In this document: positions 33,510 through 43,572 of the stretch, piece by piece
Layout: every line of letters starts with the position of its first letter
Position numbering within the stretch: the stretch's first letter is position 1
The notes under the pieces: generated by a model
The model's input: the letters and a program-made list of their open reading frames with translations, nothing else
Told to the model about the DNA's origin: nothing
Database searches by the model: none
NCBI GenBank assembly: GCA_036417435.1
Contig: CM070899.1
Span: 69,942,501-70,006,500, forward strand
DNA: 64,000 nucleotides
Reading direction: 5' to 3'
From: Inia geoffrensis
Taxonomy: Eukaryota > Chordata > Mammalia > Artiodactyla > Iniidae
Position numbers and translations under genes: made by a program

Positions 33510-34440
33510 TATAAAGTTAATAGAGTAAAATGTGGGCAAATATCTTTGAGACCCAAGGTCAGCAAATGACTTAAAAAAATAAAATACAAACCATGCTGTG
33601 GGAGAGGAGGAGATACATTTTATTAAATCAATATTAAGGCTTTCTGTTCAATGAAGGTATGTTTGGACAAAGTCAATATAAAGAAGACAAAAAGGAGAAG
33701 ATATTTTGAATGAATAATATTCACAAAAGGTTAATATATAGTATACAAGGAATTCCTGCAAATTAACAAGGAATAGATAGCCACTGTAATAGAAAAGCAG
33801 GCAAAAATCATGACGGGGCAATTTACATAAAAGGGAAGCCCTAAATCTAACACACACACGAAGAAATGTTCTAAGTCATGAACAATCAAATAAACACATG
33901 CTTAAATTAAAATGTGTTATCAATTCATAGCTGAAAGGTCAACAAAACCAGAAAGCTGATGATACCACCGTTGTTGCTCATGAACCAGAGTGTACATTCA
34001 TTGGAGACTGCTGACATATTTTAGTCAAATGTATAAGATGAATATCCTATCACTATGAATTTTGCTCCGTAGTCTGTATTCCAAAGAAATCACTGGCATG
34101 CCTTGCATGCTTAGACAAATAATTGTACATTTTTATTTATGAAGGTGTCACAGTGACAATATTTGCGTAATGGAGAGTGGGACGAGATAACCTGGGTGTA
34201 CATCACTGGGACAGTGACAACACTGGGAGAGTTAAAATGTGCTGGATGGATGCAGGTAGAATACTGTGGGTAGAGTTTAAAAACAGAGTACTTAGTGGAA
34301 AAAAACAGAATGAGATATATAACTGTATACCATTTATATGAATTAAAATTGCCTAGAGAAAATGCCCATTTAGCATGAACCAAACAAACTAAACAAATCA
34401 GTGAAAACGAGAGGGCCTGTATGCACCAATGATGATAAGG
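33510..34440 (+). mobile_element. Very old L1/HAL1-like relic
   Basis: Weak ORF2 3'-end order (AAATTAACAAGGAATAGATA, CAGGCAAAAATCATGAC, TTACATAAAAGGGAAGCCC, then a diverged segment to TGTATACCATTTATATGAAT). The identification rests on order rather than close matching. Confidence 0.55.
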
Positions 34441-34521
34441 TATATTAACTAAGAAATGTAATAACTCAAAAATAATACAATCTAATAATCAAGAAGGACA
34501 AGTCAATAGGAGTCATTATTT

Positions 34522-34732
34522 AATTTTTTTTTTTTTTTTGGTAGTATGCGGGCCTCTCACTGTTGTGGCCTCACCCGTTGCAGAGCACAGGCTCCGGATG
34601 CGCAGGCCCAGCGGCCATGGCTCACGGGCCCAGCCGCTCCACAGCATGTGGGATCTTCCCAGACCGGGGCACAAACCCGTGCCCCCTGCATCGGCAGGCG
34701 GACTCTCAACCACTGTGCCACCAGGGAAGCCC
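34522..34732 (-). mobile_element. CHR-type tRNA-derived SINE (young)
   Basis: Poly(T) at 34524-34539, GC-rich body, ending CACCAGGGAAGCCC. The duplication AGGAGTCATTATTT occurs at 34508-34521 and 34733-34746, perfect over 14 bases. The three plus frames and the minus frame across it (34516-34796) are SINE translation. Confidence 0.98.
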
Positions 34733-34746
34733 AGGAGTCATTATTT

Positions 34747-35079
34747 TAAAGGAGGGAACAGTCTGGGATAAGTTAGGTCAAGCACATACTAAGTGAATAT
34801 ATTTTTATATTAAAATTCCAATTGAAATCTTAAGAATGTGAGTAAAAATCAGTACAATCAGAACTTCTGAATTATTCTTATCAATCATCCTTACCAATAT
34901 GAAATATGCTAATTGTTTGTGAGAGTTTAAGGAGACAAAATGGAACTTATTTTTTACTCCTGACTTTTTAAGGCATATACAGGATCAACAAAGTTTTAGG
35001 CTCATCCAGGAAATGCAAGCTGCAGATAAATGAAAAAAAACAAAAAGAAAAACCAAACAAATGAAAAACACTAAAAGAT
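34747..35079. other. Unassigned sequence
   Basis: No gene or named family. May belong to the flanking old L1 sequence. Confidence 0.4.
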
Positions 35080-35215
35080 TCATTGCTGATGGGAATGCAA
35101 AATGGTATAGTAACTATGGAAAACAGTTTGTCAGTTTCTGACATATGTAAACATGGTCTTAACTGTAAGATCCAGCAACAGTGCTCCTATATATATATAA
35201 AAGATTAAGACAAAG
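35080..35215 (+). mobile_element. Old L1M ORF2 tail fragment
   Basis: TTGCTGATGGGAATGCAAAATGG, TATGGAAAACAGTTTGTCAG, and AAGATCCAGCAACAGTGCTCC match an old L1 C-terminal coding region. A short (TA)4-5 run follows at 35190. Confidence 0.75.
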
Positions 35216-35689
35216 GGATTTAAAGGAAGTAGATGTTCAATAGCCTAATTATACAGTAAACTAACCAAGCAGAGAATTTTAGTGAATAAGTAAAATAAGT
35301 ATGATGAGCCATCTTCACAAAGATAAAGACACAGGAAATTAATTAGGTGAAATCTTCCTTCTGGTGTTTTCTTTAAAATATTTTTCTAAAATATCATTAG
35401 GCTTCCAGTTTTAAGAATGACTCATCATTGTAAGTCACCTTTCTGGCAATTATTATTACTTTTTAAATGACCACTTGCCTAGACAAATAATTATTTATGT
35501 TAGATCAGCAACAAAGAAGTTTGATGTGATTTCATTTATTAGCTACTTTTTCAGTTGATGTTTGCTAAATAACAGAACTGCTTCTAATAATGAACGTAGT
35601 CTTGCTTGGTGCACTTTTTTCAACAAAAGCATTTAACATATTCTCCAACTAGCTAGGGGGAGAAAAGAGCACAAAATAACCTTCCATGG
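35216..35689. other. Unassigned sequence
   Basis: No named repeat or exon seen. The left edge may still be L1 3'UTR. Confidence 0.4.
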
Positions 35690-35781
35690 CTGTCATAGCC
35701 TTGAAGATAAAATACAAACTCCTTAGGATCAAGGCATATAAGACCTTTGATGATCTAGCCAGTGCTTGCCTACTTCTCATC
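35690..35781 (+). mobile_element. L2 LINE fragment
   Basis: TTGAAGATAAAATACAAACTCC, AAGGCATATAAGACCTTTGATG and ATCTAGCCAGTGCTTGCC agree with the L2 3' region (TACAAGGCCC... type words). Interrupted by a MER5A. Confidence 0.8.
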
Positions 35782-36012
35782 TAGGATTTCTCAGCTTTGA
35801 TACTTGATATTTTGGGCCACATAATACTTTGTTGTGGTGGCTGTTCTGTGCATTATAAAATTTTAGTAGCATCTCTGGCCTCTACCTACTAGATGTCTGT
35901 AGCAAACACCACTCCATCTCCCCAACGCCCACCTGTTGTGACAAACAAAAATCTCTCTAGTTATTGTCAATGTCCTCTGGGGGACACCATTCTGCCTGGT
36001 GAAGAATCACTG
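35782..36012 (-). mobile_element. MER5A-like hAT-Charlie DNA transposon
   Basis: Reversed MER5A order: TTTCTCAGCTTTGATACTTGA, TTTTGGGCCACATAATACTT, TGTTGTGGTGGCTGTTCTGTGC, TCTGGCCTCTACCTACTAGATG, GTTATTGTCAATGTCCTCTGG, ending GGTGAAGAATCACTG. Non-autonomous and dead. Confidence 0.88.
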
Positions 36013-36044
36013 CTTCTGAGTTCGTTTTTCACCATTACTCCTCT

Positions 36045-36667
36045 ATTAGTTTTGCTTTGCTGACATAAATTACCACAATTTAGCAGCTTAAAACAACACC
36101 AATTTATTATCTCACAGTCTCGTTGGTTACAAGTTCGGGTTGACAAGGCTGTTTTCTCTGCTGTTGGATTCACAAGGACAGAAATAAGGTCTTAGCTAGT
36201 TGGACTCTTAACAGGAGGCTCTGAGAAGAACTGGCTTCCAAGCTCATTCAAATTGTTGGTTGAATTCAGTTCCTGGCATCTGTAGAACTCAGGTTCTTCT
36301 TTACTTGCTGACCTTCGGGGGGTCATTTTCAGCTTCTAGAGGCCATCCACATTCCCTGGCTATTGTCCCTCTTCAAAGCCAGCAATAGTGGGTCAATTCC
36401 TCCTCACGCTTCAAATCTTTCTTCCCATTCTGCCTCATCGTTTGGCTGCAACTCTCTGACTCCGCTTGGGGAAATGTCCTTGCTTTTAATGGCTCAAGTG
36501 ATTAGATTTGCCCCACCCCAATAATCCAAGATAATTTCTCCATTTTCAGGAATGTAATTTTAATCACATATGCAAAGTTTTTTCGGCCAGCACCTAGATT
36601 AGTGCTTGATGAATAACCAAGGTATACAAATCTTAGGGGAATATCTTTAGAATACTGCCTTTCACAA
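36045..36667 (-). mobile_element. MaLR (MLT1-like) LTR, minus strand
   Basis: Left end TATTAGTTTTGCTTTGCTGACAT, ACCACAATTTAGCAGCTTAA, CAATTTATTATCTCACAGTC (reversed poly(A) signal region), then GGAGGCTCTGAGAAGAACTG, CTTCTAGAGGCCATCCACATT, CTTCAAAGCCAGCAATAGTG, and right end AATATCTTTAGAATACTGCC then TTTCACA. It runs almost full length for an MLT1-class LTR. Solo: no internal sequence seen. Confidence 0.85.
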
Positions 36668-36769
36668 CTCCCTACCTTAGATACTAAGATCCAATAAACG
36701 GAATGACCTGTGGTGCTGCAAACCTGTGCTCTCAAGCTTCTGAGTGGTGATACTTCCTGATCCAATGCC

Positions 36770-36965
36770 CTATCTTCTCCTGACTCTTCCTTCAAGGTGG
36801 TGCTCAAATAGAGGCTCCAGTGAGCCTCTCCTGACCATATCATGAGGGGATGACTGTATGCACATCCAGAGAATACTGCTCTCATCTGAATCAGAGCACT
36901 TGACACTCAACTACCTAATTAGTACACAGTGAAAATTCAATAAGTGTTGGCTGAATTAATAAAAG
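36770..36965 (+). mobile_element. L2 LINE 3'-end relic
   Basis: CCTTCAAGGTGGTGCTCAAAT and GTGAGCCTCTCCTGACCAT match the L2 3' region, and GTGAAAATTCAATAAGTGTTGG is its terminus. It may be the distal part of the L2 seen at 35690, divided by MER5A and the LTR. Confidence 0.82.
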
Positions 36966-37129
36966 AAGCTTATCTACATGGTTTGCCAGAAATGCAGAGC
37001 ATTTCAAGAAGTATTAAAGATAAAAAATTTTCTATGCACTTTGAGGAGTATTTCAGTATTTCTACCTATTATCACATATTTTCAAGTACTATTTACCTTC
37101 ATATAAAACCATTGTTAAGACGTATTTTA

Positions 37130-37341
37130 GGGCTTCCCTGGTGGTGCAGTGGTTGAGAGTCCGCCTGCCGATGCAGGCGACGCGGGTTCGTGCCCCGGTT
37201 CCGGGAGGATCCCACGAGCCGCGTAGCGGCTGGGCCCGTGAGCCATGGCCGCTGAGCCTGCGCGTCCGGAGCCTGTGCTCCGCAACGGGAGAGGCCACAA
37301 CGGTGAGAGGCCCGCGTACCAAAAAAAAAAAAAAAAAAAAA
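37130..37341 (+). mobile_element. CHR-type tRNA-derived SINE (young)
   Basis: Starts GGGCTTCCCTGGTGGTGCAG, and has the young body including a GGGTTCGTGCCCCGG box, and ends in 21 A. Flanks show a related pair, GTATTTTA left and GTGTTTTA right, so the duplication is imperfect. It carries unusual variants (GCGACGCGGG, CCACGAGCCGCGTAGC). Confidence 0.97.
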
Positions 37342-39849
37342 TGTGTTTTATCCCTATCTGTGGGATCTGAAGAAATTAGAGCTATTTAGAATCTATCTGG
37401 ACCTCAATATTTAGGTCATTAGAAGTGGATAATCATTGATAACTAGATCTTGTCTTTATTTTCCTGGATGCCCTCTAATCATAAGGGTGAATTAATTGAA
37501 ACAAGGCTCCTCACTCTCTCTGCTTCTCTTTCATCCAACCTAAAACTGAAACTAAAGGTAATACTGTCTTGTTAGTGTATCCCAACACTGCTCATTGTTT
37601 TGTTTGTATTTAAAGCTATAGTAGAGAAACAGATAGAAGCCTGCATTCCTGCTGAAAACTTGTCCTCAAAGGACCAATTAAAAATAACTCTTCTGAATAC
37701 TTATAAATAAGTTTAATATGGTAGAGGCAATGAAGACTTAACAAAAAGCTTTTTCCTTTCCTTCCTTTCCAAAAAAATTTAGTTCAAAAGCCATTAGGTA
37801 GGTCCAAGGGTGAAGGGGCCAAGGGTGAAGAGTCAGTATAGGGTGTCTAGATCAAGTGGATTGAGAGAGTGACCCCCATAGAGCAAAGCACAGTGAAGTG
37901 TCAAAGCCCACTCAGAGTGGGGAGGGTATCCAGGCAGGAGGTTAGTGCCACCTACACTATTATAAAAAGGTAAATCAGGTATAAAATATCTGTGGTGACA
38001 TAAATAAGTCATGATACAAGTTTGGCAACCGGACACACAGAGCAAAGCAGTCTCAGTTGCCTGGTAATTGTAAAACAGTTATAGATGTATTGAAGCCATG
38101 GGTCCTCCTAGAACGAAGAGCCTGCATAGTTTTCTCAGTCTCCCTGGTGGCTGCTTGTATGAGAAGCACTTAGACCAGGAGCGGGTCTGGAGGAACTGCC
38201 TCCATTGGTGATACGCTGGATGGGACCCTGGTTCTAGGTATCATGTGACTTATTTGCCATGAAGAGATGGTGCCAACCATACCAAGAAGGCATTTAGAAT
38301 TTCTTCTGCCTCAAGTGTTACATGCTTTTTCCAACATGATATCATGCCATAAAAGGGAGAAAAATGGAGCCAGTGTGTCTATCCTAGAGAATTCAGTAAC
38401 ACATGATTTGTATGTCTTGAGATGTACTTAAGCTCTTAACATTTTCTGACCATATTTCAGAATTTAAATCATTTAAAGAAAGTCTTTATGACAATATCTC
38501 AGTATCACTCTAGGGACCTGTCATGCTCTTTCCTGAGTTTCACTTAGAAAACAAGAACATCCCTTGAATAATTAAACATTTTGATGCACAGAGAATAAGG
38601 GAATAAGCAATGGACATTCGCCATGGCTGAAACCAAGCCACTATCTTCTGAAGTTGGCCTAAAATACTAAGCATTGTGAAATAATTTTAGTGTTTATCCT
38701 TATGTCTTTATGCATCTATGCATTCAAGTGCTTCCCAGAATATTTAGACAGTGCTAATGAAGCAGAAGACTCTCAACAAGTGGTGTTATATTCACTGAAA
38801 TGAACTGAACTCAAGTTTTTTGTTTGTTTTAATTTCCTTATGGAAATGCTGCTATTTACCTTATAAAGGAAAGAATAGTCTTGCACATCTTGTTGTGAAA
38901 TGGACACTAATGTTATTTGTACCTCAAACTTAACCTTGGGAAAACACAGCCAGTAGTGGAACATTCCTCTTATGATATATTGTATCATACAGGAGTCCAC
39001 AGATCAAACTTTTCATCCTTTATACTTCTCTTATCTATTATTAGATTAACACTGATATGAATGATACTATCAGGAATCATATTGTACAAACTAGAGCTTT
39101 TGCCTCATTTGAAAGCCAGATTAGCTTGGTAAATAACAACATGCACATAAAAAGTGATTTATGCATCTGAAGAAAATAAAAACTTAGATATTTTAATATC
39201 TCAACAGAATTTATAAATACGCCAATTTTTACTGTGCATTATCAGTCAATCGGAACAACTGCAGATTCTGGAAGTGAATTCTACAGAGTGGTATGACAAT
39301 TACTGTTATATATCTCAGCAATCTTCTAATAAATAATATGAGGCTTGTTTGCATTTATCAGAGTGATCTTTAAGCAAATACCCATGTGAGAAAGAAAGCT
39401 TGCATATTTATAAGAGTAAATTTACATATAACTACACATAAAATATTCCATTCCTTTGTAAAATACTTCTTTATAATTTCCACTAAAATCATCATGTAAT
39501 TATACCAGAGATACAAACCTAACAAAAATTATGCCAAGCATTATTAGAGGGAGTGCTTTTCAATTGCAAGGGCATCTGTTCTGTGAGAATTTTCTGGTTT
39601 CAATTTCTGTTGCATCAGAGAAAAAGAAGAGAGAGAGAGATAAAACAAGGCCTTTGTCCCTTGCACAGGACTATGTTCAAAGGTCACCCATCAAAATTAT
39701 TTTAAAACTGTGACGAAAGTGATTATAATAAAGTATTAAATTGTGTTATTATAAACAACAAACAGATCTATACAGAAAGAGGGAAGTTCTATTTCATATT
39801 ATGGGTATAAAAGAACTATATCATAAACACATAACATTCCTGATGCTTC
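37342..39849. other. Unassigned 2.5-kb interval
   Basis: No named repeat except a short imperfect tandem at about 37802-37830 (GGTCCAAGGGTGAAGG then GGCCAAGGGTGAAGA). The minus frames at 37833-38045 and 38773-39000 have no support. 38080-38260 is GC-richer than its surroundings. Confidence 0.45.
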
Positions 39850-40320
39850 AACAAATCAGTCTTTCACTCAGCAAGCCTTTTAACTGAGTACTTCCTATGT
39901 TTCAGCACCTATGTTGGGCACTAGGGCTATGGAGGTGAGTGCCTGAATGCCACAGACTCTACTCCAAGAAAAGTACATGCATAGGACCGAAAAGTAAACA
40001 ATTGTTTCACATTGTAGGGTGCTTAACCCTGTGACTTAGCCAAGTGAAGACTGAGTCTTGAAAGACTAGTTAGAAGGGTCAAGAAAATACTAGAGAAGAA
40101 TATTCTAGGCAGAGGAAAAAGTATATTACAAAGTAGCTACAGAGAAGAGAATACTATCAGGGAACTATAGACAGATGAGTGTGTCAGGAGCTTAGGGTCA
40201 ACATGGAAGAGATACCAAAGACAAAGATGGAGAGACAGATCTAGATATCATTGCAACGAGCTTGCCTTTTGTTTTGAAAGGTTTGGGGGATAGTACTAAT
40301 ATATTTTAAGCAGATAATTG
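39850..40320 (-). mobile_element. L2 LINE relic
   Basis: Reversed L2 3' end: TTAACTGAGTACTTCCTATGTTTCAGCACC, TGTTGGGCACTAGGGCTATGG, then TGAAGACTGAGTCTTGAAAG, ATATTCTAGGCAGAGGAAAA. The same element probably continues on the far side of the SINE at 40646-40677. Confidence 0.82.
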
Positions 40321-40322
40321 TC

Positions 40323-40324
<2 letters not shown>

Positions 40325-40403
<79 letters not shown>
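40325..40403. repeat. Long (TA)n microsatellite
   Basis: About 39 uninterrupted TA units ending against a minus-strand SINE, so it lies where the SINE's A-tail should be. The Tyr/Ile plus frame (40318-40506) is its translation. Confidence 0.97.
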
Positions 40404-40406
<3 letters not shown>

Positions 40407-40645
40407 TGCATCGGGTCTTTGTTGCCGCGAGCGGGGGCTACTCTTTGTTGCGGTGCATGGGCTTCTCATTGTGGTGCCTTCTCTTGCTGCAGAGCACAGG
40501 CTCTAGGGCACGCAGGCTCAGTAGTTGTGGCACAAAGGCTTAGATGCTCCATGGCATGTGGGATATTCCCGGACCAGGGATCGAACCTGTGTCCCCTGCA
40601 TTGGCAGGCAGATTCTTAACCACTGCACCACCAGGGAAACCCTAA
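40404..40645 (-). mobile_element. CHR-type SINE (older), tail expanded to (TA)n
   Basis: Reversed CHR body with GGCTGCATCGGGTCTTTGTTG, GGGATCGAACCTGTGTCCCC (the B-box side) and an end in CACCAGGGAAACCCT. It lacks the GC-rich young motifs, so it is an older subfamily. The plus frame at 40419-40619 is SINE translation. Confidence 0.92.
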
Positions 40646-40677
40646 AATTTATATTTTAGAAAAATCATTCTTCTGAG

Positions 40678-40846
40678 CAATGGTGCTCAAAGTGTGGCCG
40701 CTGGACCACTGGCATCAGCATCACCTGGGAATCTGCTAGAAAAGCAAATTCTCAGGTGTCGTCGCAGACTTACTGTGGATCCAACAATCCATGCTTTAGC
40801 AAGCCCTTAGGTGATTCTGATGCACACTAAAATCTGAAAAACATTG
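40678..40846 (+). mobile_element. MER20-like hAT-Charlie DNA transposon
   Basis: Diagnostic words: ATGGTGCTCAAAGTGTGGCC, GCATCAGCATCACCTGGGAA, AAGCAAATTCTCAGGTG, CAAGCCCTTAGGTGATTCTGA, TGCACACTAAAATCTGAAAA, near the usual MER20 length. It lies inside the L2 noted on either side. Confidence 0.92.
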
Positions 40847-40973
40847 GTGCAGAGAATGGAATGGTGGGGGCTTTTTCAGTACAAATATTTTCAGCTACCA
40901 GAAACTGAAAATCTGATCAACAGTAGCATAAATAAGGAAAGAGTTTATATATATTCAACAATAAGAATTCCCC

Positions 40974-41188
40974 CGGGGCTTCCCTGGTGGCGCAGTGGTT
41001 GAGAGTCCGCCTGCCGATGCAGGGGACACGGGTTCGTACCCCGGTCCGGGAAGATCCCACATGCCGCGGAGCGGCTGGGCCCGTGAGCCATGGCCGCTGA
41101 GCCTGCGCGTCCGGAGCCTGTGCTCCGCAACGGGAGAGGCCACAACAGTGAGAGGCCCGCGTAGCGCGAAAAAAAAAAAAAAAAAAAA
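40974..41188 (+). mobile_element. CHR-type tRNA-derived SINE (young)
   Basis: Near the consensus of the young family, with a 20-base poly(A). Target duplication AGAATTCCCC at 40964-40973 and 41189-41198. Its GC-rich body makes the open frames on both strands (40917-41250). Confidence 0.98.
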
Positions 41189-41198
41189 AGAATTCCCC

Positions 41199-41560
41199 TG
41201 AAAGACCGTCCACAGATGGCACAGTGGCCAAACGATGCCCTCAAGAACACAGGCTCCTTCTATCTTTCCACATTATCATTATCAGGATAAGACTTTTGTT
41301 CTTAGGGCTCCATACTGGCTGTTCTACTTCCAGGCTCTATGACTGCCCTCCCCACAGAAAGGAAGCTGGAGCGGGGGGGGGGGGCGGGCAGAGCAAAAGG
41401 TTTGTCCTCATGTAATTTTTTTTTATTTTATGGCAGAAAGAAAGAAAAAGGAAAGATTCTTAAGGCACTTCTGCCCACATCTTATTGGTGAGAACCATGT
41501 CTAGTGTCTTTCCAGCTACAAAGTTGCAAATGTGGTAAATGGGAAATGGCTGTCCTGTTA
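41199..41560. mobile_element. Unnamed interspersed repeat (mammalian, old)
   Basis: 41225-41560 has words (AACGATGCCCTCAAGAACACAG, CTCCTTCTATCTTTCCACA, CTTCTGCCCACATCTTATTGG, TGAGAACCATGTC) that I recognise from an old mammalian interspersed repeat but cannot name. A similar block is at 59690-59960. The G-run at 41371-41389 lies in it. It may start near 40905, left of the SINE. Confidence 0.55.
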
Positions 41561-43070
41561 GTAAGTTCTCCCCCACAAAGTGCACATTTTTGGGTACATA
41601 TTTTTTCTCAGCTAAATATCTCCAGGAAATACATACATTTTAAGTGTCTTTTGTACTAAGAGGAAAACAAAACCTGGATAGTTAAGCCCTAGTCTTCTTG
41701 CTGGATCCTTAGTAATTCTCAAATATTAGCCGCCTACTAATGACAGGATTCTCTTCTCAGGTCCCTTTGAAAGCATATTAGAAATTTTCTAAACACGTAT
41801 ATGACATTTCATGAGAACAGTGTAGAAATAATTCTCAAAAACTTGAAATGACATCCTAGAATTTCTTTCAGCATGCAAGCAACTATCTGGAGTAATTCAT
41901 GGAGAAACACCTGATGTGGAAATTCTCCCTTTGTATTGCCTTTGGGGCTCACTGAAATCTGGCAACTTCCCCTGGGTCAAATCCCCTACTTTTGTCCTGA
42001 AGGTTGACAAATGCACACAAATACAAACGCACACTTGAGTCAATAATATTTCTTCACCTGGTTCTCTATAGCATTTTGCATGACCTTCAGTATCGGTTTC
42101 AAGTATGAAACAAGTACAATTATCGTCATTTATCAGCTAGAGAAGCTGTTGTGATGAAAATGAAAATCATTTACTCTCAGAATCTGACATTTGTAAACTG
42201 CTAAGCAATTTGCATATTGGTGGAAAGCAAGAATCCCAATTCTTCTATTTCCATATTTCCTCTAAGCTATAATGTAAGCAATAAGAATTTAAGTTACTTA
42301 ATATTTGTTGAGGACTGTCAGGAAAAAAAATCCCAAAGTCGTGTGGGTCTGTCCTGCATCTATCACGGGCTATGATGATGAGCAATCCCAGCTTAGGAAT
42401 TAGAAACAGAGGAGACAGGCAACTCTGAGTAAACACTATTTAATCAAGAAAATAAGTAGCATCATGAATAGTCTCTGCTGAATAAATGCAAATACCTTAA
42501 GAAATATGTTGTTCTGGACAAAATTCAAAAGCATTTGGGAGAGTAAAACCTTACGTGTTATAATTACACACATACACTGACAGGAGGGATGAACATAAAC
42601 AACAGCACTAACCATTGCTCTTTAATTGAAATAAAGACAATTTTAAACTTCATATCCCTGAGCAAAAGGCAAGAGTACCAACTTCGATTTCAAAATCATC
42701 ATCAATAGTGTATAACACATTGTCAAACGAACACACTTCTCTTCCTGTGCAGTCTGCTCCTATTGGCATTTGGCAGTCTGAACACAGTCATGCAATCTAA
42801 CTCTCATAGTTTCCAAACATAACAAAAGGAGAATAAAGCTCTGCAGATTATTAGAAAATATTAGCAAGCATGTATACAGTGGATCCATTTCAGTGGATTT
42901 GGACAAGGGACAAGCTCTAGTTACACTTACTTCCATAATCATAATTTTTATGATTATATGTATATCCTATGAGGTATACTTTAACCAGATATTACATTTA
43001 GTGGCAAGATATGGGGTTTTTTGAAAGAATATTTTATATGCCAATAAATTTGAGAAGAAAACAAAAGACA
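41561..43070. other. Unassigned 1.5-kb interval
   Basis: No repeat family I can name. The short minus frames at 42245-42436 and 42760-42942 have no gene signature. Confidence 0.45.
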
Positions 43071-43084
43071 AAAGAAGAGAGGAG

Positions 43085-43290
43085 GGCTTCCCTGGTGGTG
43101 CAGTGGTTGAGAGTCCGCCTGCCGATGCAGGGGACACGGGTTCGTGCCCCGGTCCGGGAAGATCCCACATGCCGCGGATCGGCAGGGCTTGTGAGTCACT
43201 GCCGCTGAGCATGCGCGTCCGAAGCCTGTGCTCCACAACGGGAGAGGCCACAACAGTGAGAGGCCCGCATACCGCAAGGAAAAAAAAAAA
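43085..43290 (+). mobile_element. CHR-type tRNA-derived SINE (young)
   Basis: Starts GGGCTTCCCTGGTGGTGCAG, ends in about 12 A after CCGCAAGG. Target duplication AAAGAAGAGAGGAG at 43071-43084 and 43291-43304. Minor variants include GCGGATCGGCAGGGCTTGTG. Open frames across it are accidental. Confidence 0.98.
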
Positions 43291-43479
43291 AAAGAAGAGA
43301 GGAGAGAATATTATAGATTTTTACCTAATCATATTTAAGCCTCTGCTATATATTATGAACCGTATAAATTTGCTGATAATGACTATTTGGGGCCTCCAAA
43401 AATAATGATTTTTTTTTTTTATGGATCAAGCTAATACGAGGTGCATTCACATTTACTAGTTGACTAACAGAAATATATA

Positions 43480-43572
43480 TTGCTATTTCTAGCTTTGTGG
43501 ATGAGGAAACTGAACTTGGCCAGAGTCATAAAACTTGTATGTAGGGATGCCAGATTTAAATTATGGAATATT
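43480..43572 (-). mobile_element. MIR SINE relic
   Basis: Short reversed MIR piece: GTGGATGAGGAAACTGAACTTGG, CAGAGTCATAAAACTTGTA, ATGCCAGATTTAAATT. Confidence 0.65.

Noticed and set aside
40318..40506. Tyr/Ile alternating peptide
   Set aside because: Translation of (TA)n.
6775..43290. tRNA genes suggested by A-box and B-box-like words
   Set aside because: These are tRNA-derived SINE heads; the cloverleaf is not intact and each has a SINE body and A-tail.
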